DNA from: Treponema sp.
GTDB lineage: Bacteria; Spirochaetota; Spirochaetia; Treponematales; Treponemataceae
Direction of reading: 5' to 3'
Length of the DNA: 41,252 bases
Assembly (NCBI GenBank): GCA_017464425.1
Contig: JAFUDX010000004.1
Span: 1 to 41,252, forward strand
How positions within the stretch are numbered: the stretch's first letter is position 1; each line of letters starts with the position of its first letter. Positions 9,063 through 15,945 of the stretch are shown piece after piece. The notes under the pieces are model-generated. The model was not told the DNA's origin, ran no database searches, and worked only from the letters and a program-made list of their open reading frames with translations. The position numbers and the translations under genes were made by a program.

Positions 9063-9929
9063 GTGAATCATCCTGATTATAACAGTCCTGTCGCGTTAAA
9101 GGCTTTTTTAGACGATAACGGCATGGCAATGCAAAAAAAGTTCGGGCAGAATTTTCTCGTTAATGAAGCAGCCCGCAAAAAAATTATAGATTTTCTCGAT
9201 GTTACCGAAGGCACAACGGTTTGGGAAGTCGGGCCTGGCTTGGGGTGCATGAGCGATGAACTTTTGCTTCGCGGGTGCAATCTGACGGTCTTTGAGATTG
9301 ATCATGGGTTTGCGCGTCTTTTAAAGCAGTTTTTTGAGAATTATGCCAAAAAGGGCAGGTTTGCGCTTGTTGAAGGCGATGTCCTTAAAACATGGAAAAA
9401 ATTCTATGACAAGCAGGTTTTAGAAAATGCAAAGCTGCCAGAACGCTTCTTTGGGAATTTGCCGTACAATGTCGCTGCCACGATTATCGCCGACACAATC
9501 AACGAGGGCGTGCGCTTTGAAAAGGCGGTCGTCACGATTCAAAAAGAAGTCGCGCAGAGAATGAGTGCAAAAGAGGGAACTGAAAATTATTCCTCGTTTT
9601 CGGTTTTGTGCCAGTGGGCGTATGAACTTAAAACGGTCGTTGATTTAGCGGGCGGGAATTTCTGGCCAGTGCCGAATGTGGCAAGCCGTGCCGTTCTCAT
9701 GACCAAGCGAGCTGATTTTCCACGCTGTGAGAATCCAAAGCTCTTTATGAAAATGATTCGCCAGCTTTTTTCTTCACGGCGGAAGACGGTTCGGAACAAT
9801 CTGCTTGCGCTTGCAGGTGGCGAAAAAACGGATGTCGCGCTTGAAAAAGCGGGAATCAAAGGAAGCGAACGCGCCGAAGATTTGAGCGTGGAGACGCTTT
9901 TGAAACTTTCGGATTGTCTGTTTATATGA
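9063..9929 (+). CDS. rsmA: 16S rRNA dimethyladenosine transferase RsmA (KsgA)
   Basis: The product has 288 residues and dimethylates the two adjacent adenines in the 3' terminal hairpin of 16S rRNA using S-adenosylmethionine. The family signature is complete: KKFGQNFLV near the N-terminus, motif I VWEVGPGLG, the acidic E-I-D of motif II (FEID), and the catalytic NLPYNVAATI. A short basic helical C-terminal domain (SSRRKTVRNNLLAL) follows. The frame opens upstream at 9024, but GTG 9063 is preferred because AAGGAAA (9052-9058) is well spaced ahead of it and the extra residues would come from comEC overlap. The length is normal. Confidence 0.93.
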   Translation: MNHPDYNSPVALKAFLDDNGMAMQKKFGQNFLVNEAARKKIIDFLDVTEGTTVWEVGPGLGCMSDELLLRGCNLTVFEIDHGFARLLKQFFENYAKKGRFALVEGDVLKTWKKFYDKQVLENAKLPERFFGNLPYNVAATIIADTINEGVRFEKAVVTIQKEVAQRMSAKEGTENYSSFSVLCQWAYELKTVVDLAGGNFWPVPNVASRAVLMTKRADFPRCENPKLFMKMIRQLFSSRRKTVRNNLLALAGGEKTDVALEKAGIKGSERAEDLSVETLLKLSDCLFI

Positions 9930-10471
9930 AGAACTTTTTCCTTTCTCTGGTTTCGATTCTTCTCATTTTCTCTTTTCTTCCACAAGGGGCGTTTGCTGAT
10001 TCATCATCTTCTACTAACTACGATGACATAGAATTTCCGCAGTGGGTAAAGGACTTGCGTCGTACGGAAATCATCACATTCGGCTCACTCCCGTTCGTTA
10101 CGCTGTGGACGATTTTGGGCTATTCTCTGTATCAATACGGCGAATTCAGAAATCCGCTCGATAAAAGCACTGATTCTTTTACAGAAGAGGACCAGTGGAA
10201 CATCATTAAAATTTCCGCCGCGACTTGTCTTGCACTCGGTCTTACCGATCTTACCATCAATCTGGTCACCCGTGCGCGAAAAGAAAGCATTTTACGCAAA
10301 CAGCGTGAAAATCAGCCGTTTACGATTACCCCTCTAAGTCAGATTCCGCCTAAACGGCTTGAAGATGAAACCGATGAAGAGGCTGCCGAACGGTTGAAGC
10401 GCGAAGAGCAAATGAATTCCCAGCCAAAACCAGAGCATTTTATCGAAGGGGTAGAAAGTGCCGTTTTTTAG
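9926..10471 (+). CDS. Small exported/membrane protein of unknown function
   Basis: The product has 181 residues. The ATG overlaps the rsmA stop (ATGA), a typical translational-coupling arrangement. A signal peptide (MKNFFLSLVSILLIFSF..FADS) is followed by two further hydrophobic stretches, around residues 46-65 (FGSLPFVTLWTILGYSLY) and 85-105 (ISAATCLALGLTDLTINL). A charged, Glu/Arg-rich tail (EDETDEEAAERLKREEQ) then follows. I do not recognise a named family; the arrangement next to rsmA and an RluD-type gene suggests a conserved spirochaete gene. It could be an envelope protein. Confidence 0.75.
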   Translation: MKNFFLSLVSILLIFSFLPQGAFADSSSSTNYDDIEFPQWVKDLRRTEIITFGSLPFVTLWTILGYSLYQYGEFRNPLDKSTDSFTEEDQWNIIKISAATCLALGLTDLTINLVTRARKESILRKQRENQPFTITPLSQIPPKRLEDETDEEAAERLKREEQMNSQPKPEHFIEGVESAVF

Positions 10472-11447
10472 CACAGAAGTGCCCACAGATTTTAAAGATT
10501 CCCTTCGTCTCGATACCTTTATCGCATCGATTCCTTCTGAGCACTTTGGTGGCATGAGCATGAACCGCTCAAAATTAAAGAGCGGGGCGACGGAACTGCT
10601 CGTGAACGGACGAAAGGCAAAATTCTCGCAAAAGGTAAAAGCGGGAGATAAAATCGACATTCAGTGGGAAGAAAACATTCCAGAGAATATAGAACCAGAA
10701 AACATTCCGCTTGAAATCATGTATGAAGACGAAAATGTGTGCGTGGTGAACAAAAAACAGGGCATGGTCACGCACCCCGCGGCAGGAAACTGGACGGGAA
10801 CGCTCGTGAACGCGCTTTTGTGGCACTGGGGACGAGCGGCGATTCATCAAAATCCGAACGAGGAAGTAAATGCTGAAATGCTTGCAAAACGCAGACCTGG
10901 AATAATCCACAGGCTTGACAAAGACACTTCGGGCGTAATCATTACGGCAAAGAACCGAGCCACAGAAGAATTCCTGCACGATGAATTTCTGCACCACAAT
11001 CGGATTATAAAAGAATACATCGCGATTTGTTGCGGCAGACCGAAAACGCTTGAAGGCAGAATCGAAACGCAGATTATCCGAGACCCGCGCGACCGAAAGC
11101 GATTCAAGGCAGTGGTCGGAACGGACGAAGGAAAACGGGCAGTCACGATTTACAAATGCTTCGCCACCTACGGCCCGTTCTCGCTCATGCGAGTCCGCAT
11201 CAAGACGGGCAGAACGCACCAAATCCGCGTGCACATGAAATATCTCGGTTGCCCCGTGATGGGAGACCCGATTTACGGAAACTACCTCAAAGGCTCGCCC
11301 TTTGAAAACGCAAGTTTGATGCTTCATGCCTATTTGCTAAAAATCCGTTTGCCGGGAACGAAAGAAAAAATGACATTTAAAGCAGCAGTTCCGCTACGCT
11401 TCAAAAAAGTGCTACGGACTTTGCACGAAAAATACGGGAGGAAATAG
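10458..11447 (+). CDS. RluC/RluD-type 23S rRNA pseudouridine synthase with S4 domain
   Basis: The product has 329 residues. An N-terminal S4 RNA-binding domain (about 15-85, including MNRSKLKSGATELLVNGR) precedes the RluA-family catalytic domain. The catalytic motif HRLDKDTSG is complete, with Asp154 as the nucleophile, and the C-terminal RTHQIRVHMKYLGCPVMGD block is intact. Domain order and length fit RluD or RluC, which isomerise uridines in 23S rRNA; the sequence alone does not separate them. The GTG at 10458 overlaps the preceding gene by 14 bp and has GAAGGGG ahead of it. Confidence 0.9.
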   Translation: MPFFSTEVPTDFKDSLRLDTFIASIPSEHFGGMSMNRSKLKSGATELLVNGRKAKFSQKVKAGDKIDIQWEENIPENIEPENIPLEIMYEDENVCVVNKKQGMVTHPAAGNWTGTLVNALLWHWGRAAIHQNPNEEVNAEMLAKRRPGIIHRLDKDTSGVIITAKNRATEEFLHDEFLHHNRIIKEYIAICCGRPKTLEGRIETQIIRDPRDRKRFKAVVGTDEGKRAVTIYKCFATYGPFSLMRVRIKTGRTHQIRVHMKYLGCPVMGDPIYGNYLKGSPFENASLMLHAYLLKIRLPGTKEKMTFKAAVPLRFKKVLRTLHEKYGRK

Positions 11448-11539
11448 AATTTCTCACAGAGAACACAGAGGTTTTCTTGAATATGTAAGTATTCGTAATT
11501 TTTTTAACTCTGTGAACTCTAAAACTCTGTGAGGAATTT
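11448..11539. repeat. Palindromic intergenic repeat, copy A (AAATTTCTCACAGAG family)
   Basis: Left arm AATTTCTCACAGAG (11448-11461) and right arm CTCTGTGAGGAATTT (11525-11539) are inverted, with further CACAGAG / CTCTGTG units inside and an AT-rich centre. It starts directly after the TAG of the pseudouridine synthase gene. Its right arm contains GAGGAA (11531-11536), which acts as the Shine-Dalgarno of the next gene. Confidence 0.85.
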
Positions 11540-11546
11540 AAAAACT

Positions 11547-12302
11547 ATGACCATTATTCATTCGCCGACAGTTGATTCGCCGTTTCTCGTTGTTTTTAAG
11601 CCCGCAGGTATTCCGTCCGCGCCTCTTTTTGAGGGGGATGAAAGTGTTCTTACAGAGGCGATTCGGCTGTTCCCTGAGATTGCGGGCGTTCAGGGGAAGA
11701 AGGAAGTTGAGCACGGGCTTATCCACCGAATCGACACGGAGACGAGCGGGCTTGTTCTGATTGCGACGAGCCAGAAAAGCTATGACGCGCTCGTGCAGAC
11801 ACAGAAAGAAAATCGCTTTGAAAAATGGTATCGCGCTGAATTTGACCATATTCCCAATTGCGCACAGATTCTTGGGGGCTTTCCGCCAGCTCCCGTTTTG
11901 CCTCCGCATGAAACAACAGTTGTACAAAGTGCGTTCCGTGCGTTCGGAAAAAAGGGGCGGGAAGTGCGCCCCGTTGCAGAGGGCGCGGGCAGGGCTGCTC
12001 TCAAAAAGGGCGGAAACACACTGTACCAGACGGAGATTTTGTTTGAGTCAGAAAATATCGCGCTCTGCCACATTACGGCGGGATTTCGCCACCAAGTGCG
12101 CTGCCACCTTGCATGGTGCGGCATTCCTGTAAAAGGCGACAAAATCTACAATCCGAATGCGCGGAAAATAGATTATCGACTCACGCCCGATAATGACAAT
12201 TCAGAAAACACGCATGGTATGCGCTTCACCGCCTATAAAATCAGTTTTCCGCATCCGATTTCGGGCGAGATTCTGACTTTTGAAATTCCTCAAGGCGAGT
12301 AA
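11547..12302 (+). CDS. RluA-family pseudouridine synthase
   Basis: The product has 251 residues. It lacks an S4 domain and starts directly with the catalytic fold (SPFLVVFKPAGIPSAP). The catalytic motif is HRIDTETSG with Asp63, followed by FRHQVRCHLAWCGIPVKGD, the RluA C-terminal signature. Substrate, tRNA or rRNA, cannot be told. ATG 11547 is chosen because GAGGAA lies 10 nt ahead; an in-frame GTG at 11529 lies inside the palindromic repeat and would have no ribosome binding site. Its 3' end overlaps a convergent gene by 62 bp. Confidence 0.88.
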   Translation: MTIIHSPTVDSPFLVVFKPAGIPSAPLFEGDESVLTEAIRLFPEIAGVQGKKEVEHGLIHRIDTETSGLVLIATSQKSYDALVQTQKENRFEKWYRAEFDHIPNCAQILGGFPPAPVLPPHETTVVQSAFRAFGKKGREVRPVAEGAGRAALKKGGNTLYQTEILFESENIALCHITAGFRHQVRCHLAWCGIPVKGDKIYNPNARKIDYRLTPDNDNSENTHGMRFTAYKISFPHPISGEILTFEIPQGE

Positions 12303-13035
12303 ACATAAAAATCACGAATGATTTGATTCTTCCGCAGAATTCCGATTCAATAAAATCGCTGAAAAACGGACCGTGAAAGACATATGCCCCGCCGAGCGCG
12401 TAAATCACCCAGTTTTCGCCGCATCTGAACACGGAAACGCCTGCAATCATCTTTTCTTTTTTGATTGCGTTCAGAAACAGATATTTGACCCGTTCGGTAT
12501 TTTTGAGCGTGTAAAAATAGTAGTCACCGCGATTTTCAGCCTCAACACGCGCAGTGTACGGCTTAAAGGGATCCATCAAAAGCCGCTCGTCAATCGTAAG
12601 AATCCCATTTTCCTGCTTCGTTGAAAGAATCTCAGCATCCACAAAAAGCCGGTATGTGCGCTCGTGCCGCTGTGAATAATAGGGAATCTCAGTATACGCG
12701 TCAATGTCCTGCATAATGAGGGCAATCGTTTCAATCAAGTTTTCATTTCCCGCATACGGTAAGACTTTTATGACTTCGACCAAATGATTCGGATTCACAT
12801 TTTTGACCGTTTCGATGTCCTGCTCGGTTTCTTTCGTATGGTTCACGCGCACATTTTTAACAGAACTTATGCTGTTGAAGACGAATTCCCCGTTTTGAAG
12901 CGCAGATTTTTCGGATTCGGTAAGTCGATGATTGAAAAGGTAGGAAAAGTCGTTTTTGGAAATAGAAACAGGGGTGGTAAACGCAGGAGCGAGAAGACAG
13001 GAGAGAGGAATGAGAAAAAGAACAAAGTTTTTCAT
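12241..13035 (-). CDS. Exported protein of unknown function (spirochaete type)
   Basis: The product has 264 residues and begins with a signal peptide (MKNFVLFLIPLSCLLAPAFT). There is no lipobox at the cleavage region. The remainder is mixed alpha/beta without cofactor or catalytic motifs. Notable blocks are ETIALIMQDIDAYTEIPYYS and, near the C-terminus, ENWVIYALGGAYVFHGPFF. It resembles the uncharacterised Treponema family that I believe is filed as DUF6675, but I hold that name with low confidence. There is no obvious Shine-Dalgarno. It is the only minus-strand gene in the left half and its last 62 bp are antisense to the pseudouridine synthase gene. Confidence 0.75.
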   Translation of the reverse strand: MKNFVLFLIPLSCLLAPAFTTPVSISKNDFSYLFNHRLTESEKSALQNGEFVFNSISSVKNVRVNHTKETEQDIETVKNVNPNHLVEVIKVLPYAGNENLIETIALIMQDIDAYTEIPYYSQRHERTYRLFVDAEILSTKQENGILTIDERLLMDPFKPYTARVEAENRGDYYFYTLKNTERVKYLFLNAIKKEKMIAGVSVFRCGENWVIYALGGAYVFHGPFFSDFIESEFCGRIKSFVIFMFTRLEEFQKSESRPKSDAEN

Positions 13036-13122
13036 GTGTTTTTAAACTATATCAGAAGCAAGAAAAAGTGAGAAGTGAATAGATAGGGCTTCTGATTTCT
13101 CTTTTCAATTTCTTCAATCTTG

Positions 13123-13131
13123 TGATATACT
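13123..13131 (+). promoter_or_regulatory. Extended -10 promoter directly ahead of the aminotransferase gene
   Basis: TGATATACT is an extended -10 element (TG, one base, TATACT at 13126-13131). Nine bases separate it from ATG 13141, and no Shine-Dalgarno is present, so the mRNA probably has a leader of 0 to 3 nt. The -35 region is poor (TTTCAA at 13103-13108). Confidence 0.55.
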
Positions 13132-13140
13132 ATTTAAATC

Positions 13141-14331
13141 ATGATTGCAAAACATATCCAAGAGACGATAAATTCTAAGGGTGCTTCCGTTATCAGGAAG
13201 ATGTTTGAAGAAGGAATCGTGCTTAAAAAACAGCACGGTGAAGACAATGTGTTTGATTTTTCACTCGGAAATCCTGATTTGGATCCGCCGCAAAAAGTCG
13301 TGCAGGCGATTCAAGAAGAAGCAAAAGATGTTTCGCATGGTTGTCACGGCTACATGCCGAATGCGGGCTATCCGTTTGTGCGTGAGGCAATCGCTCAGAA
13401 AATCTCAAAGGAGCAGGGCGTTAGTGTAACAGGTGAGCATATCGTGATGACGGTGGGGGCTGCGAGTGCGCTCAACTGCGTGTTCAAGGCGATTTTAAAT
13501 CCTGGTGATGAAGTCATTGTTCCTTCTCCGTTCTTTGCCGAATACCGCCACTACACCAAAAATCATAGCGGCGTTTTGGTCGAAGTGCCCACAAAAGATG
13601 ATTTTTCGCTTGACATACAGGCAATTCAGTCAAAGCTGAACGAAAAAACGGCGGCTATTTTAATCAACAATCCGAACAATCCCACAGGAAAGATTTATTC
13701 AGAAGAAGACATCAAATCGCTTGCTGGCATTCTGCGCGAAAACAACAAAAAGACGGGCAGAATCACTTATCTTATCTGCGACGAGCCATACCGCGCGATT
13801 GTGTATGACGGCGCAAAGGTCGCGCCCGCGTTCCAGTTCTACGACCACACGGTCATCGTCTCGTCTTTCGCAAAAGACTTGAGTTTGCCGGGCGAGCGAA
13901 TCGGCTATGTCGCCGTAAATCCCGCGTCCGACAATCCCGCCGAATTCATCAAGGCGGTCACATTTGCGCTCCGTGTCTTGGGCTGTGTGAACGCACCCGC
14001 ATTCTTCCAGAAAGTCATCGCAAAGTCATGGGATGCACAAGTCGATTATTCAAGTTACAAAATTCGTCGCGACAAACTCATGGCGGTTTTGGACAAGGCG
14101 GGAATTAAATATCACAGACCTGAAGGCGCATTCTATCTTTTCTGCAAAGTACCCGAAAAATTCAATGGCGATGATGGTGAATTCTGCGACCATCTCAAAA
14201 AATTCTTGATTCTCGCCGCTCCAGGCACAGGCTTCGGCGGCAAAGGCTGGTTTCGCCTTGCATATTGCGTGTCAGAAAAGACGATTGTAAACTCGGAGAA
14301 AGCATTTATCGAGGCGATGAAGAATATATAA
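13141..14331 (+). CDS. Class I/II pyridoxal-phosphate aminotransferase (aspartate aminotransferase-like)
   Basis: The product has 396 residues. It has the fold type I landmarks in order: FSLGNPDLDPP, the glycine-rich VGAASALNCVF cofactor-phosphate region, NNPNNPTGK, CDEPYR (Asp binding the pyridine nitrogen) and SSFAKDLSLPGERIGY with Lys245 as the Schiff-base lysine. The C-terminal arginine that binds the substrate carboxylate is in GWFRLAYC. Many spirochaetes carry this as a broad-specificity aspartate or aromatic aminotransferase; the substrate is not decided by the sequence. The length is normal. It appears to start from its own promoter. Confidence 0.9.
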   Translation: MIAKHIQETINSKGASVIRKMFEEGIVLKKQHGEDNVFDFSLGNPDLDPPQKVVQAIQEEAKDVSHGCHGYMPNAGYPFVREAIAQKISKEQGVSVTGEHIVMTVGAASALNCVFKAILNPGDEVIVPSPFFAEYRHYTKNHSGVLVEVPTKDDFSLDIQAIQSKLNEKTAAILINNPNNPTGKIYSEEDIKSLAGILRENNKKTGRITYLICDEPYRAIVYDGAKVAPAFQFYDHTVIVSSFAKDLSLPGERIGYVAVNPASDNPAEFIKAVTFALRVLGCVNAPAFFQKVIAKSWDAQVDYSSYKIRRDKLMAVLDKAGIKYHRPEGAFYLFCKVPEKFNGDDGEFCDHLKKFLILAAPGTGFGGKGWFRLAYCVSEKTIVNSEKAFIEAMKNI

Positions 14332-14434
14332 ATTCCTCACAGAGCAGAGGAGAACACAGAGTGCGTTTTGTTGCTGAACGACTTTCATCATTCTGAAATC
14401 TCTCTGTGTACTCTGTGAACTCTGTGAGAAATTC
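14331..14434. repeat. Palindromic intergenic repeat, copy B
   Basis: AATTCCTCACAGAG starts on the last base of the aminotransferase TAA stop. The right side reads CTCTGTGTACTCTGTGAA and ends CTCTGTGAGAAATT, inverted relative to the left arm. The centre is unrelated to copy A. Confidence 0.85.
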
Positions 14435-14454
14435 TATTATTTGGAGGAATTGAA

Positions 14455-15933
14455 ATGAAAATCTTGATGGTAAGCGCGGAGGCAGTTCCTTTCGCAAAAA
14501 CAGGCGGTTTGGCTGACGCGGTTTCGGCTTTGGCAGGAAATCTCTCACTCTTGGGGCATGAAGTCAAAATCGTTATGCCTCGTTACTATAAAATCGACCG
14601 CAAAAAACTCACGGCTCTTGAAGGCCCCTTAGGCGTTCCTGTGGGAATGGGGCAGGAGTGGACGGAAGTCTACAAGGCTCCGCTACCTGGCTTCCCGAAA
14701 GTCGAAGTGTATTTTTTAGACCACGAAAATTGCTTTGGCCGTGACGGCGTGTACGGTACAAAGGCAGAGCCTGATTTCTTCGACAATCCGTACCGATTCA
14801 GCCTTTTGTGCCACGGCGCGTTCCAAGTCTGCAATAAAATCCAGTGGTTCCCCGACATCGTGCACGCGCACGATTGGAGCGCGGGCCTTGCACCCGTCCT
14901 CTTAAAGCATGTGTGCCGTTGGCAGCCGCAATTCCAGCACACGGCGAGCGTCTACACGATTCACAACATGGGCTATCAGGGCGTGTACGGAAAAGACAAA
15001 TTCCCCGATTTGGGAATCGACTGGAGCTTGTACTACGGCGCGGGCTTTGAGCGGAACGGCGCGATTAACCACTTGCAGGCGGGCATTTCTTGTGCCGATA
15101 TGGTCACGACGGTTTCACCGACCTATGCACACGAAATCCAGACTGCGGAAGGCGGCTTTGGGCTTGACGGGCTTTTGCGCGTGCGAAGCGATGTCGTTCG
15201 CGGAATCGTAAACGGCGTTGATGTCTCCACATGGAATCCAAAGACCGACAAAGAACTTCCCGCAAATTACTCTGCTTCAAACATGAAAGGCAAGGCGGAA
15301 TGCAAAAAAGCCTTGCAGGAAGCATTCGGGCTTGAAGTAAATCCTGATATTCCGCTCATCGGCATGGTAGGTCGCTTGGTAAGCCAAAAGGGAATCGCCG
15401 AAGTGTTCGCGCCAACCTACGGCTCAGTCTACAGCATCTGCCGCGACATGCGCGTTCAGTTTGCGATTATCGGAACGGGCGAAAAGTGGTGCGAAGACGA
15501 AATCAACAACTTGCAGTCAAAACTCCCCAATTTCCGCGCGAAAATCGGCTATTCGGAAGCCTTGAGCCACCTCGTCGAAGCGGGAAGCGACTTCTTCTTA
15601 ATGCCGTCAGCCTACGAGCCGTGCGGTTTGAACCAAATGTATTCAGAATTGTACGGCACGCTCCCGATTGTCCGCAGAACGGGCGGTTTGGCTGACACGG
15701 TCGAAAACTACAATCAAGAAACGGGCGAGGGCACGGGCTTCATGTTCGACGCTCTCACGCCGAGCGCAATCTACGACACGGTTGGTTGGGCTGTGTGGGC
15801 ATACTACAACCGCAAAGAGCACATCAAAAAGATGCAGAAAAAGGCGATGGGCAAGGACTTCACATGGAAGGCAAGCTGCGAAAAGTATCTTGAGGTGTAC
15901 AAAGAAGCACTTGCACGCGGTTGCGGGATTTAA
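14455..15933 (+). CDS. glgA: Glycogen synthase (ADP-glucose type, GT5)
   Basis: The product has 492 residues, the usual size for bacterial GlgA. It extends alpha-1,4-glucan from ADP-glucose in the cytoplasm. The N-terminal K15TGGL loop for ADP-glucose binding is present, as are the HAHDW motif (about 139-143), YTIHNMGYQG and the C-terminal GT-B signature PSAYEPCGLNQMYS with the conserved glutamate. GGAGG (14442-14446) sits ahead of ATG 14455. No other glycogen gene is in the window; the gene lies between the palindromic repeat and a radical SAM gene 12 bp downstream. Confidence 0.95.
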   Translation: MKILMVSAEAVPFAKTGGLADAVSALAGNLSLLGHEVKIVMPRYYKIDRKKLTALEGPLGVPVGMGQEWTEVYKAPLPGFPKVEVYFLDHENCFGRDGVYGTKAEPDFFDNPYRFSLLCHGAFQVCNKIQWFPDIVHAHDWSAGLAPVLLKHVCRWQPQFQHTASVYTIHNMGYQGVYGKDKFPDLGIDWSLYYGAGFERNGAINHLQAGISCADMVTTVSPTYAHEIQTAEGGFGLDGLLRVRSDVVRGIVNGVDVSTWNPKTDKELPANYSASNMKGKAECKKALQEAFGLEVNPDIPLIGMVGRLVSQKGIAEVFAPTYGSVYSICRDMRVQFAIIGTGEKWCEDEINNLQSKLPNFRAKIGYSEALSHLVEAGSDFFLMPSAYEPCGLNQMYSELYGTLPIVRRTGGLADTVENYNQETGEGTGFMFDALTPSAIYDTVGWAVWAYYNRKEHIKKMQKKAMGKDFTWKASCEKYLEVYKEALARGCGI

Positions 15934-15945
15934 TTCAAACCTTTT

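Noticed and set aside
10575..11327. 250-codon minus-strand open frame
   Set aside because: It lies antisense to the complete RluD-type gene, has no family motif and reads as a codon-bias shadow.
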